NCBI RefSeq assembly: GCF_001571145.1
Contig: NZ_BCTF01000001.1
Coordinates: 1-64,000 of the forward strand
From: Hydrogenophaga flava NBRC 102514
GTDB lineage: Bacteria > Pseudomonadota > Gammaproteobacteria > Burkholderiales > Burkholderiaceae_C
DNA length: 64,000 nt
Reading direction: 5' to 3'
Made by a program: the position numbers and the translations under genes. A model generated the notes under the pieces. It saw only the letters and a program-made list of their open reading frames with translations. It was not told where the DNA came from and did no database searches. Every line of letters begins with the position of its first letter. Position 1 is the first letter of the stretch. Positions 54,193-61,998 of this stretch are shown here, piece by piece.

Positions 54193-55068
54193 ATGCAGGC
54201 GCGTGTTTCCGATGCAAGGGCCGCCGGCTTCTGGCCGCTGGCCGCCGTGTTCGCCCTGTTCGTGCTGTTCATGTACGGTCCGATGTTTGTCATCTTCCTG
54301 TTGAGCTTCCAGGGGCCGGAGGGTGGGCTCACCTTCCCGATGCGGGGCTGGTCGCTGCACTGGTTCCGCCAGCTGGCCGACGGCCTGGGCACGGTGGACA
54401 TCGGGGCAGCGTTCACCCGCTCGCTGATGCTGGGCGCGGTGGTCATGGCCTTCACCGTCGTGCTGTCGGTGCTGGCGGGCCTGGCCTTCCGCAAGAAGCT
54501 GGGCGGCGGTAATGCGCTGTTCTACGTGACCGTGGCCAGCCTGATCATGCCGTCCATCATCGTGTCGCTGGGCATCGGCCTGCAGTTCCGCCTGCTCGAT
54601 GGCGGCCTCAAGTGGCTGCTCGAAGCCGTGGGCGCCACGACCACGCTGGAGGAATACGGCACCGCTCTCGGGCTGTTCACCTCGGCCCTGGGCGCACACC
54701 TGACCTGGACCCTGCCCTTCGGCCTGCTGATCATGTTCGCGGTGTTCAACCGCTTCAACCCGGCGTACGAAGAAGCGGCGCGCGACCTGGGCGCAACGCC
54801 CTGGCAGACCTTCCGCCACGTGGTGCTGCCGCTGATCGGCCCCTCGGTGGTCGGCATCGGCATGTTCGGTTTCACCCTCAGCTGGGACGAGATCGCCCGC
54901 ACCTCGCAGGCCATCGGCGACGTCAACACCCTGCCGCTGGAGCTGCAGGGCCTGACCTCGACCGTCACCACGCCGGCCATCTACGCGCTGGGCACCGTCA
55001 CCACGGTGGTGTCGTTCGCGGTGATGGGACTCACCGTAGGTCTCGCGATGTGGCTGAAGAAAAAATGA
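54193..55068 (+). CDS. ABC importer permease 2 (PotC-like)
   Basis: The 291 residues have six membrane helices and the EAA loop EEAARDLGATPWQTFRHVVLPLI. ATG at 54193 lies 2 bases after the previous stop codon. Its own stop overlaps the GntR start by 4 bases (ATGA). Confidence 0.9.
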   Translation: MQARVSDARAAGFWPLAAVFALFVLFMYGPMFVIFLLSFQGPEGGLTFPMRGWSLHWFRQLADGLGTVDIGAAFTRSLMLGAVVMAFTVVLSVLAGLAFRKKLGGGNALFYVTVASLIMPSIIVSLGIGLQFRLLDGGLKWLLEAVGATTTLEEYGTALGLFTSALGAHLTWTLPFGLLIMFAVFNRFNPAYEEAARDLGATPWQTFRHVVLPLIGPSVVGIGMFGFTLSWDEIARTSQAIGDVNTLPLELQGLTSTVTTPAIYALGTVTTVVSFAVMGLTVGLAMWLKKK

Positions 55069-55766
55069 AAGCCGCTGCGACGCCGCTGTCCGACCAGGCG
55101 ATCTACGAGCGCATGGTCTCGGCCATCCTCGACCACCAGCTGCCGCCCGGCACCAAGCTGGTGGAAGACCGGCTGGCGGCGGCCTTCGGCGTCTCGCGCA
55201 CGCGCATCCGGCCGGTGCTGGTGCGGCTGGCCAACGAGAAGGTGGTCACGCTCACGCCCAACCGGGGCGCTGCGATTGCCGAGCCCAGCGAGCAGGAGGC
55301 GCACGAGGTTTTCGAGGTCCGGCGCATGATCGAGCCGCTGCTGGTCGAGCGCTTCATCGCCCAGGCCACCCCGTCTCACATCCAGGCGCTCAAAGCCTGC
55401 ATCCGCGACGAGGAGGGCGCGCGCAAGGCCGGTGACATGCGCCGCGCGATCCGCCTCTCGGGCGACTTCCACCTGCAGATCGCCGAACACGCCGGACACC
55501 AGACCCTGGGTGGCATCCTGCGCGAACTGGTCTCTCGCACCTCGCTCATCCTCATGGCCTACAGCGCGCCGCACGCCCAGGCGCGCGAGGACGCCACCGC
55601 TTGCGGCTGCCAGGAACACCGCGGGCTGCTCGCCGCCATCCAGCTGCGCGATCCGAAAGAAGCCGCGCGGCTGATGCGCGAGCACCTGGAGCGACTGGAG
55701 GCCCAGCTGAGTTTTTCCGCAACGCCCGAAGCCGCGCCCGACCTGCTGGAACTGTTCGGTTCATGA
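55065..55766 (+). CDS. GntR-family regulator, FadR/FCD type
   Basis: The 233 residues have an N-terminal winged helix (LPPGTKLVEDRLAAAFGVSRTRIRPVLVRL) and a C-terminal FCD ligand domain with metal-type histidines (SGDFHLQIAEHAGHQ, EHRGLLAAI). It probably represses the operon through the palindrome at 50841-50881 and is induced by a transported or racemised acid. It overlaps both neighbours by 4 bases. Confidence 0.92.
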   Translation: MKAAATPLSDQAIYERMVSAILDHQLPPGTKLVEDRLAAAFGVSRTRIRPVLVRLANEKVVTLTPNRGAAIAEPSEQEAHEVFEVRRMIEPLLVERFIAQATPSHIQALKACIRDEEGARKAGDMRRAIRLSGDFHLQIAEHAGHQTLGGILRELVSRTSLILMAYSAPHAQAREDATACGCQEHRGLLAAIQLRDPKEAARLMREHLERLEAQLSFSATPEAAPDLLELFGS

Positions 55767-56503
55767 AACGGCTGCTGGTCATCAACCCCAACACGTCGGA
55801 GCGGGTGAGCGCCTTGCTGCAACAGCACGTGCAGGCCGCCGCCGGTTCACACGTGGTGGTGCAAACGGTCACCGCGCGCTTCGGCGCACCGTACATCGCC
55901 GACGAAGCCAGCTACGCCGTGGCCGCGCACGCAGCGCTCGATGCCTGGGCGGCGGCACTCGCCGACGAGCGACCCCAACCCGACGCGGTCCTCATCGGCT
56001 GCTTCGGCGACCCCGGCCTGATGGCCCTGCGCGAGTCCAGCCCGGCCCCCGTGACCGGCCTGGCCGAGGCGGCTTTCATCGAGGCCGCGCGCCACGGCCG
56101 CTACGCCATCGTCACCGGCGGAGAGCGCTGGGCGCCAATGCTGCAACGGCTCGCACAGGCATTGGGCCAGGCCCAGCAACTTGCGGGCATCCACACCGTG
56201 GCGCCCACCGGTGCGCAGCTCGCCGCCGACCCGGCCGGCGCCCACCGCCTGCTGGCCCAGGCCTGCCGGGACGCCGCCCACCAGCTGGGTGTGCAGGCCG
56301 TCATCCTCGGCGGCGCGGGCCTGGCCGGCATGGCCGCCGCGGTGCAGGCCCAGGTGCCCGTGCCGGTGATCGACAGCGTGATCGCCGGCACCCACTGGGC
56401 GCTGCGCACGCCGCCGTTGCCTCCCCTGCGCGCGACGCCCGGGTTCGACATCGCATGGCAGGGCTTGTCACCGGAGATGACCCGGCTCGGCCCCGCCGCG
56501 TAA
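55763..56503 (+). CDS. Asp/Glu/hydantoin racemase-family protein lacking the second catalytic cysteine
   Basis: The 246 residues begin MKRLLVINPNTSERVSALL, the hydantoin/allantoin racemase N-terminus. Cys80 in LIGCFGDPG matches the first catalytic cysteine. The second site, usually LGCAGM, reads ILGGAGLAGM here (about 181-190), so the two-base racemase mechanism is lost or changed. It may be a one-base isomerase, a decarboxylase-like enzyme or a binding protein. Coupled to gntR by ATGA and last in the transporter operon, which suggests action on the imported substrate. Confidence 0.85.
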   Translation: MKRLLVINPNTSERVSALLQQHVQAAAGSHVVVQTVTARFGAPYIADEASYAVAAHAALDAWAAALADERPQPDAVLIGCFGDPGLMALRESSPAPVTGLAEAAFIEAARHGRYAIVTGGERWAPMLQRLAQALGQAQQLAGIHTVAPTGAQLAADPAGAHRLLAQACRDAAHQLGVQAVILGGAGLAGMAAAVQAQVPVPVIDSVIAGTHWALRTPPLPPLRATPGFDIAWQGLSPEMTRLGPAA

Positions 56504-56543
56504 GCCGCGAGCCCCCGCGACAGCGGCGCCCCCACGACCACCG

Positions 56544-56549
56544 CACAAT
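56544..56549 (+). promoter_or_regulatory. -10-like box before the Nudix-MBL gene
   Basis: CACAAT, six bases, then ATG at 56556. No Shine-Dalgarno sequence. A GTG at 56550 is also in frame. Confidence 0.4.
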
Positions 56550-56555
56550 GTGCGC

Positions 56556-58256
56556 ATGGTCCGCCCCACCCAACTGCTCCACCCCCAGCGCGCGCCCGCC
56601 CCGGTGCGCCCCGCTGCCACCGTGCTGCTGCTGCGCGATTCGCCACAGGGCATCGAGGTGCTGATGACGCGCCGCTCGATGACGGCGAGCTTCGCGCCCG
56701 GCGCCTACGTCTTCCCCGGCGGCGCCATCGACGCCGCCGACGCGCTGGCGCACGGCCAGTCGACGCGCCGCGCCACCCAAAGCGACGTCCATCTGACGCA
56801 GGCCATCGCCGCCATCCGGGAGAGCTTTGAAGAGCTGGGCATCCTGCTGGCGCGTCGCGCCGACGGCTCGCATCTGGACACGGTCCAGATCGCGTCGCTC
56901 GACCGCAAGGCCCCGTTCGCCGAGTTGTGTGCCGCGCAAGGCCTGACGCTCTCGGGCGCCGAGGTCTTCGTGCTCGCCCACTGGGTCACCGACCGCGACC
57001 TGCCGCGCCGCTTCGACGTGCCCTTCCTCGTGGCGCGCATGCCCGAGGGACAGGAACCGGTGGCGGACGAATCGGAACAGTTCGAACCGCTGTGGGTACG
57101 ACCGGCCGACGCGCTGGCGCGCCACGCCGCCGGCCAGTTCTTCATCATCTTCCCGACCATCCGCACGCTGGAGCGGCTGCAGGCCTATGCCTCGGTGCAG
57201 GCGGTGCTGGATGCCTGTGCGGTGAACGACGAGCCGCTCTTCACCAGCTGCCCGCGCGCCGGCTTCATGAACGGCCACGAGTCGCGCCACATGGAACACG
57301 AGCCGCCCTTCGGCGAGCTGGCGATGGTCTGCCCGGACGGCCAGATCGTGCACGAACTGGCCTGGCAGACCGAACGCCCGGTGCCGCTGCTCAAGAACGT
57401 GCAACGGCTCACCGCGCCCAACCCGGGCTTCATGACCGGACCGGGCACCAACAGCTACATCGTCGGCGACCCGTCCACCGGCCACGTTGTGATCGATCCG
57501 GGCCCGGACGAACCGGCGCACATCGAACGCCTGTGGCGCGCGGCGGGCGGCGACATCCGTGCCATCGTCTGCACCCACTCGCACGCCGACCACTCCCCTG
57601 GCGCGCCAAGGCTGCAGGCGCTGTGCACCAACGCCGGCCGGGCCAGGCCGCCCATCCTCGGCCTGCCCAGCGCGCCCACGTCCCGGGAGAACAGCCGCTT
57701 CACCCCCGATCGCGCCCTGGCCGACGGCGAACGGCTGGTGCTGAGCGCCTCCGATGGCGCGGCGCACACCCTGCAGGTGGTGCACACCCCCGGCCATGCG
57801 GCCAACCACCTGTGCCTGCTGCTGGAAGAAGACGGCCTGCTGTTCAGCGGCGACCACATCCTCAACGGCAGCACCACCGTGATCGACCCGCCCGACGGCA
57901 ACATGGGCAACTACCTCGATTCGCTGGACAAGCTCGACCAGCTGTGCGGGCAGCACGGCGTGCACTTCATCCTGCCCGCGCACGGGTATGTGCTGGGCGA
58001 CCACCCGCGCAGCGGTGACAACCCCGCATCGCCCGAGCACGGCGGCGCCCGCGCCGCCATCGCCCACCTCAAGGCGCACCGGCTGGCGCGCGAAGCCAAG
58101 GTGGCCCGCGCCATGCAGGCCATTCCCGACGGCACGATGGACGACTGGGTGAAGATCGCTTACGACGACGTGCCCGAACGCCTGTGGCCGGTGGCCAAGC
58201 GCTCCATGCTCGCGCATGTCGAGCACATCCAGAGCCTGGGCGGGTTCAACGCATAG
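56556..58256 (+). CDS. Nudix hydrolase fused to metallo-beta-lactamase-fold hydrolase
   Basis: The 566-residue protein has two enzymes. Residues about 15-215 are Nudix: APGAYVFPGGAIDAAD, then after an expanded loop the catalytic AIRESFEELGIL. Residues about 280-560 are a beta-lactamase-fold metal hydrolase: THSHADHSPGA, HTPGHAANHL, LLFSGDHIL and PAHGY, close to LACTB2-type RNases and thioesterases. The fusion suggests sequential action on one substrate, perhaps an acyl-CoA or nucleotide conjugate, but this is inference. Confidence 0.88.
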   Translation: MVRPTQLLHPQRAPAPVRPAATVLLLRDSPQGIEVLMTRRSMTASFAPGAYVFPGGAIDAADALAHGQSTRRATQSDVHLTQAIAAIRESFEELGILLARRADGSHLDTVQIASLDRKAPFAELCAAQGLTLSGAEVFVLAHWVTDRDLPRRFDVPFLVARMPEGQEPVADESEQFEPLWVRPADALARHAAGQFFIIFPTIRTLERLQAYASVQAVLDACAVNDEPLFTSCPRAGFMNGHESRHMEHEPPFGELAMVCPDGQIVHELAWQTERPVPLLKNVQRLTAPNPGFMTGPGTNSYIVGDPSTGHVVIDPGPDEPAHIERLWRAAGGDIRAIVCTHSHADHSPGAPRLQALCTNAGRARPPILGLPSAPTSRENSRFTPDRALADGERLVLSASDGAAHTLQVVHTPGHAANHLCLLLEEDGLLFSGDHILNGSTTVIDPPDGNMGNYLDSLDKLDQLCGQHGVHFILPAHGYVLGDHPRSGDNPASPEHGGARAAIAHLKAHRLAREAKVARAMQAIPDGTMDDWVKIAYDDVPERLWPVAKRSMLAHVEHIQSLGGFNA

Positions 58257-58281
58257 TGTTCTGCGTACAAGGGCAGTCCTC

Positions 58282-59085
58282 ATGCGCATCGCTTTCGTCT
58301 CCGACATCCACGGCAACCTCGCCGCGCTCGACGCGGTCATCGACGACATAGCCCGGCGCCAGGTCGACGAAGTCGTGAACCTGGGCGACACGCTCAGCGG
58401 TCCGCTGTTGCCGCTGGAGACAGCCCGGCGCCTGCACCCCCTGCCCTGGCTGCACGTGGCAGGCAACCATGAACGGCAGGTGCTGCGCCTGCCGCTGGCG
58501 CGCCAGAACGCCTCTGACGCCTACACCACCGGCCGGCTGGCCGAGGCCGACAAGTCCTGGCTGGCCGGTCATGCCGACCCGTGCGACCCGCGCCTGCACA
58601 GCGGGCAGGTCTGGCCCGAACGGCTGGGCCCGGAGGTGGCCCTGTGCCACGGCAGCCCACGCAGCGACATCGAATACCTGCTGGAAACCCCGGTGGGCGA
58701 AGAGGCCCGGCTGGCCACGCCCGACGAAATCGAGGATCGCCTCGGCAGCCGGATTCCGCCGCACATCACGCTGCTGGCCTGTGGACATTCCCATGTGCCC
58801 CGGTCGGTGCGGCTGGGCAGCGGCCTGCTGATCGTCAACCCCGGCAGCGTGGGCCTGCCGGCGTACGACGACGACCACCCGTATCCGCAGTCGAGCTACC
58901 ACCGGATTGAAACCGGGAGCCCGGATGCGCGCTACGCCATCGCCGAGAAGCGCGATGGCCAGTGGTGCTGCGAGCTGGTCAGCGTGCCCTATGACCACGA
59001 GTCGGCGGCGCAGCAGGCCGACCTGCGGCAGCGCCCGGACTGGTCGCATGCCTTGCGCACGGGCTGGATGCCGAAACCAGCCTGA
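58282..59085 (+). CDS. Metallophosphoesterase (calcineurin-like)
   Basis: The 267 residues carry all family metal motifs in order: SDIHGN (8-13), GDTLSG, GNHE, CHGSP and GHSHVP. Such enzymes cleave phosphodiesters or phosphomonoesters, for example 2',3'-cyclic nucleotides. It follows the Nudix-MBL gene by 25 bases and may share its transcript. The RNA-repair genes downstream have their own promoter, so a shared role is only a possibility. Confidence 0.88.
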   Translation: MRIAFVSDIHGNLAALDAVIDDIARRQVDEVVNLGDTLSGPLLPLETARRLHPLPWLHVAGNHERQVLRLPLARQNASDAYTTGRLAEADKSWLAGHADPCDPRLHSGQVWPERLGPEVALCHGSPRSDIEYLLETPVGEEARLATPDEIEDRLGSRIPPHITLLACGHSHVPRSVRLGSGLLIVNPGSVGLPAYDDDHPYPQSSYHRIETGSPDARYAIAEKRDGQWCCELVSVPYDHESAAQQADLRQRPDWSHALRTGWMPKPA

Positions 59086-59110
59086 GCGTTTCCCCGCAAC
59101 AACACAGCGA

Positions 59111-59140
59111 TTGACGCCGCTCGGTCGGTGTCACTATCAT
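59111..59140 (+). promoter_or_regulatory. Sigma-70-like promoter of the RNA-repair cassette
   Basis: TTGACG (59111-59116), 18 bases, TATCAT (59135-59140). This is the best-matching promoter in the window and predicts a transcript start near 59147, giving a leader of about 274 bases before the ligase ATG. Confidence 0.65.
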
Positions 59141-59146
59141 CGCGCC

Positions 59147-59420
59147 CTCTTTTCTCCACCCATTTCCACGGACAGACTCCCATGTGCTGCGTTGCCGCTC
59201 TCTGAAGCCGACACCTTGTTGGCGCCTTCAGTGCCCCTGATGGACCGCCTGCGATGAATGCCATGATTCACCGCACACCAACCAGCCACTGAAGCCGCCG
59301 ACAGCAGCCCGCCCGTCCCGGTGATCCGCTTCCTGCAAGCCGTCGCCTCCCGCCCGTCCCTCGCATTGAGGGATGCCGCGCGTTCGAGACGATGTTCGCT
59401 GACGATGTCAGGAGATCACC
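59147..59420 (+). other. Structured 5' leader of the RNA ligase gene
   Basis: Together with the promoter this is a 335-base stretch without a large gene. Three hairpins follow each other: 59203-59230 (7-bp stem GCCGACA/TGTTGGC plus outer pairs), 59251-59274 (TGAAT/ATTCA plus GCG/CGC) and 59357-59373 (TCCCTC/GAGGGA). Two tiny frames occur: 7 codons from 59182, with two Cys codons, and 12 codons from 59254. The length and folding suggest post-transcriptional control or a small RNA. Confidence 0.45.
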
Positions 59421-60323
59421 ATGTCCCCCTCCCCCATCGACCCGATTCATCGGGTCTCGCTTCCTCTGGTGCGCTACCCGAGGACCGTCCATCTGGAAGG
59501 CTCCCGCCTGCATGGCGACGACGACCCCCAGGTGGTCAAACTGCATTCCCTTGAACACCAGCATGTGGTGATCGAGGAGAAACTCGATGGCGCCAACTGC
59601 GCCGTGTCATTCACCGAATCTGGCGAGCTGCTGCTGCAATCCCGCGGGCACTACCTGGTCGGCGGCGGACGTGAGCGCCAGTTTGCACCGTTGCATCCGT
59701 GGGCGCGTGCCCATGAAGCCGCGTTGCTGGAGCGCTTGGAAGACCGCTTCGTGATGTACGGCGAGTGGACGTATGCCAAACACTCTGTGTTCTATGACCG
59801 GCTGCCGCACTTTTTTCATGAGTTCGACATCTGGGATCGACAGTCGCAGTGTTTCCTGAGCACACCGCTGCGACATGCACTGCTGGAGGGCTTGCCAGTG
59901 CTGTCTGTGCCGGTCTTGTATGAGGGCCCGATGCCGAGCCGGCTTAAAGACCTCACGAATCTGGTCGGACCATCACTGGCCAAGTCGGACGTTTGGGCCC
60001 AGGTCCTGCAAAACGAAGCCGAGAAGCGAAGGCTGGATTGGGCCACGACCTGGAAGCAGACCGATCACTCGGCCATGGCCGAGGGCCTGTACGTGAAAGT
60101 GGAAACACCTGAGCAGGTGATCGCACGCGTCAAGTGGGTCCGCCCCGACTTTACCCAGACGATTCTGGATTCGGGCTCTCACCACACCGAGCGCCCGATC
60201 ATCCCCAACAGGCTGGACGATGGCGTGGATCTTTTCAGTCCGCAACTGACACGGAGCTGGCCGGATCTCGGACTGGTGACCAAGCGGGGCTTCGCCAATG
60301 CCAACACAGGGAGCAAACGATGA
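59421..60323 (+). CDS. ATP-dependent RNA ligase (T4 Rnl2-like)
   Basis: The 300 residues contain the nucleotidyltransferase motifs of RNA ligases: motif I EEKLDGAN with lysine 54 as the AMP-accepting residue, motif III YGEW (113-116), IIIa HEFDIWDR (133-140), IV AEGLYVKVE (220-228) and V ARVKWVR (235-241). It should seal 3'-OH/5'-phosphate RNA ends. AGGAG lies 6 bases before ATG 59421. It overlaps the end-healing gene by 4 bases (ATGA). Codon bias and GC look lower than in the neighbours, suggesting transfer. The natural RNA target is unknown. Confidence 0.9.
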   Translation: MSPSPIDPIHRVSLPLVRYPRTVHLEGSRLHGDDDPQVVKLHSLEHQHVVIEEKLDGANCAVSFTESGELLLQSRGHYLVGGGRERQFAPLHPWARAHEAALLERLEDRFVMYGEWTYAKHSVFYDRLPHFFHEFDIWDRQSQCFLSTPLRHALLEGLPVLSVPVLYEGPMPSRLKDLTNLVGPSLAKSDVWAQVLQNEAEKRRLDWATTWKQTDHSAMAEGLYVKVETPEQVIARVKWVRPDFTQTILDSGSHHTERPIIPNRLDDGVDLFSPQLTRSWPDLGLVTKRGFANANTGSKR

Positions 60324-61477
60324 ACAAACTCACAAAGAACGACTTGCATCTGCCCTGGGCAGAACTGATCCCGAGCAACGCCACGGCGCTGGACTGGCAG
60401 CAATGGTGTGCGGCGGTGCCGGACCTGTGCCGGCTCGACCACACCGTACAAGACCCGATCCACCACGCCGAGGGCGATGTCGGCACACACACCCGCATGG
60501 TCCTGGCGGCTTTGCTCGACGATCCGTTCTACACGGCGGCTGCGCCTGAAAGACAGTGGGTGATGTTCCTGGCCGCATTGCTGCACGACATTGCCAAGCC
60601 GGACACCACGGTCATCGATACCGACTCGGGGCGTGTCAGCCAGCCCGGTCACTCCCGGCGCGGTGCAGTGGACGCGCGACTGCTGTTGTGGCGCGCGGGC
60701 GCTCCCATCGAATTGCGCGAGGCCGTTTGCCGCGTCATTGCGGTGCACCAGGTGCCCTTCTTCGCGTTCGACTCCCGCCGAGGCGAGAGTGCTGAGTTCC
60801 TTGTGCGCAAGCTGTCCTGGGAACTGGATCTCCGGGAACTGGTGGCGGTCGCGCGCGCCGACATGACCGGCCGGGTGTGTACGGACCAGGCGGGGCATCT
60901 GGCGGACATCGAGCTCTTCGCAGAACTGGCGCGAGAGGAAGGGGCCTGGGGCCAGCCGCGTCCGTTTCAAAGCCAGCACACCGCGGTGGCGTACTTCCGC
61001 GGCGCATCGGTGCATCCCGATTCGGCACTGCACCGTCGCCCCGGCTCCAAGGTCACGCTGCTCAGCGGTCCACCCGCCGCAGGAAAGAACACCTGGGTTC
61101 GCCAACACCGCCCAAACTGGCCCGTGGTGTCGTTCGACGATGCCCGGGAAGAGCTGGGACTGCGGTACGGCAAGAACGAAGGCAAAGTAGCCCACCTGGC
61201 GCTTGACAAGGCCAGAGCGTTGCTGCGCGACCGGACGTCGTTTGTCTGGAACGCCACGCACCTGTCTCAACGCGTGAGAGAAAAGACCCTGGGCCTGCTG
61301 TTCGCCTACGACGCGGAGGTGGACATCGTGCACCTGGAGCAGACACCCGGAGAACTCCTGCGCAGGAACAAGGCCCGGGACACCAGCCTGAGCAACACGA
61401 AGCTGATGCAGATGCTGAACCACTGGGAAGCCCCTCTGCCGACCGAGGCACACAGTGTGCGCTTCGAGGTTGGTTAA
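60320..61477 (+). CDS. HD-Pnk: HD-domain phosphoesterase fused to polynucleotide 5'-kinase
   Basis: The 385-residue protein has an N-terminal HD domain with metal ligands H57, H89-D90 (LLHDIAKPDT), H111, H143 and D181, then a C-terminal kinase with P-loop GPPAAGKNT (250-258), acceptor-site VSFDDAREELG and lid arginines RRNKARD. In the characterised HD-Pnk family the HD domain removes 2',3'-cyclic or 2'-phosphates and the kinase phosphorylates 5'-OH ends, preparing breaks for ligation. With the coupled ligase this forms a complete end-healing and sealing pair. Confidence 0.9.
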   Translation: MNKLTKNDLHLPWAELIPSNATALDWQQWCAAVPDLCRLDHTVQDPIHHAEGDVGTHTRMVLAALLDDPFYTAAAPERQWVMFLAALLHDIAKPDTTVIDTDSGRVSQPGHSRRGAVDARLLLWRAGAPIELREAVCRVIAVHQVPFFAFDSRRGESAEFLVRKLSWELDLRELVAVARADMTGRVCTDQAGHLADIELFAELAREEGAWGQPRPFQSQHTAVAYFRGASVHPDSALHRRPGSKVTLLSGPPAAGKNTWVRQHRPNWPVVSFDDAREELGLRYGKNEGKVAHLALDKARALLRDRTSFVWNATHLSQRVREKTLGLLFAYDAEVDIVHLEQTPGELLRRNKARDTSLSNTKLMQMLNHWEAPLPTEAHSVRFEVG

Positions 61478-61517
61478 GGGGGTTATGGGCTTTTGCGCCC
61501 ATGCAGAAATAAAGTGT

Positions 61518-61894
61518 GAAGCGCGCCGATAAGCCGGATTCTGTGCACCCGGGTTGCCCCGGGTGTGACCGCCATTCCTCTGGGCCGGGGGTCACCCACC
61601 CGGCTCGATGCTACCTACCCGCCAGCTCCGCGGAACCACGTCAACGCTAGCCTATTTGGTATTGCTGCGCGTAGAGATTGCCCGTTTCACCCCGGCTGGT
61701 CTGCCTTGCGGCACTCCCACCGGACTCGTCTCTGTTGCTCTGATCCTCACCTTAGGGCCCTTCGGGTTGCCCCGTCAGGCTGGTCGGTGGAGAGGTGTTA
61801 CCTCCTACGCTGTCCTGTGCAGTCCGGACGTTCCTCCAGTGCCCCCTTTCGGGTCCTCTTGCGAGGTTGCACCAGCGGCGGTCTGGCGCGCTTC
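61518..61894 (-). ncRNA. rnpB: RNase P RNA (bacterial type A)
   Basis: The minus strand carries the RNase P consensus: GAAGCGCGCC at the 5' end pairing with GGCGCGCTTC at the 3' end, the conserved GGAGGAACGTCCGGAC, AGAGCAACAGAGA in the core and ACAGAATCCGGCTTAT near the 3' end. About 377 bases, normal for type A. It matures tRNA 5' ends. It is convergent with the HD-Pnk gene, 40 bases apart, with no clear terminator between. Confidence 0.96.
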
Positions 61895-61903
61895 ACGAGC
61901 GTG

Positions 61904-61909
61904 ATTATC
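61904..61909 (-). promoter_or_regulatory. -10 box of rnpB
   Basis: GATAAT on the minus strand, 9 bases before the inferred 5' end of rnpB. The -35 is not clear; the next upstream sequence is the intergenic repeat. Confidence 0.5.
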
Positions 61910-61928
61910 CCGCACAAGGAATTCAGCG

Positions 61929-61998
61929 CCGGGCCGCCCCAAGCTGAATTCGCTCCCCCTTGGGGGGCAGCGACCCGCAAAGCGGCGGAGCGTGGGGG
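61929..61998 (-). repeat. Comamonadaceae-type intergenic repeat, copy 2
   Basis: About 70 bases, the second copy of the element at 10762-10829. It abuts the stop codon of the MATE gene. The variable middle carries GCTGAATTC, which with GAATTCAGC at 61919-61927 makes a 9-bp inverted repeat overlapping the element boundary. Confidence 0.65.

Noticed and set aside
61485-61502. ATGGGC/GCCCAT hairpin between HD-Pnk and rnpB as terminator
   Set aside because: Six-bp stem with no T-run on either strand; too weak to call.
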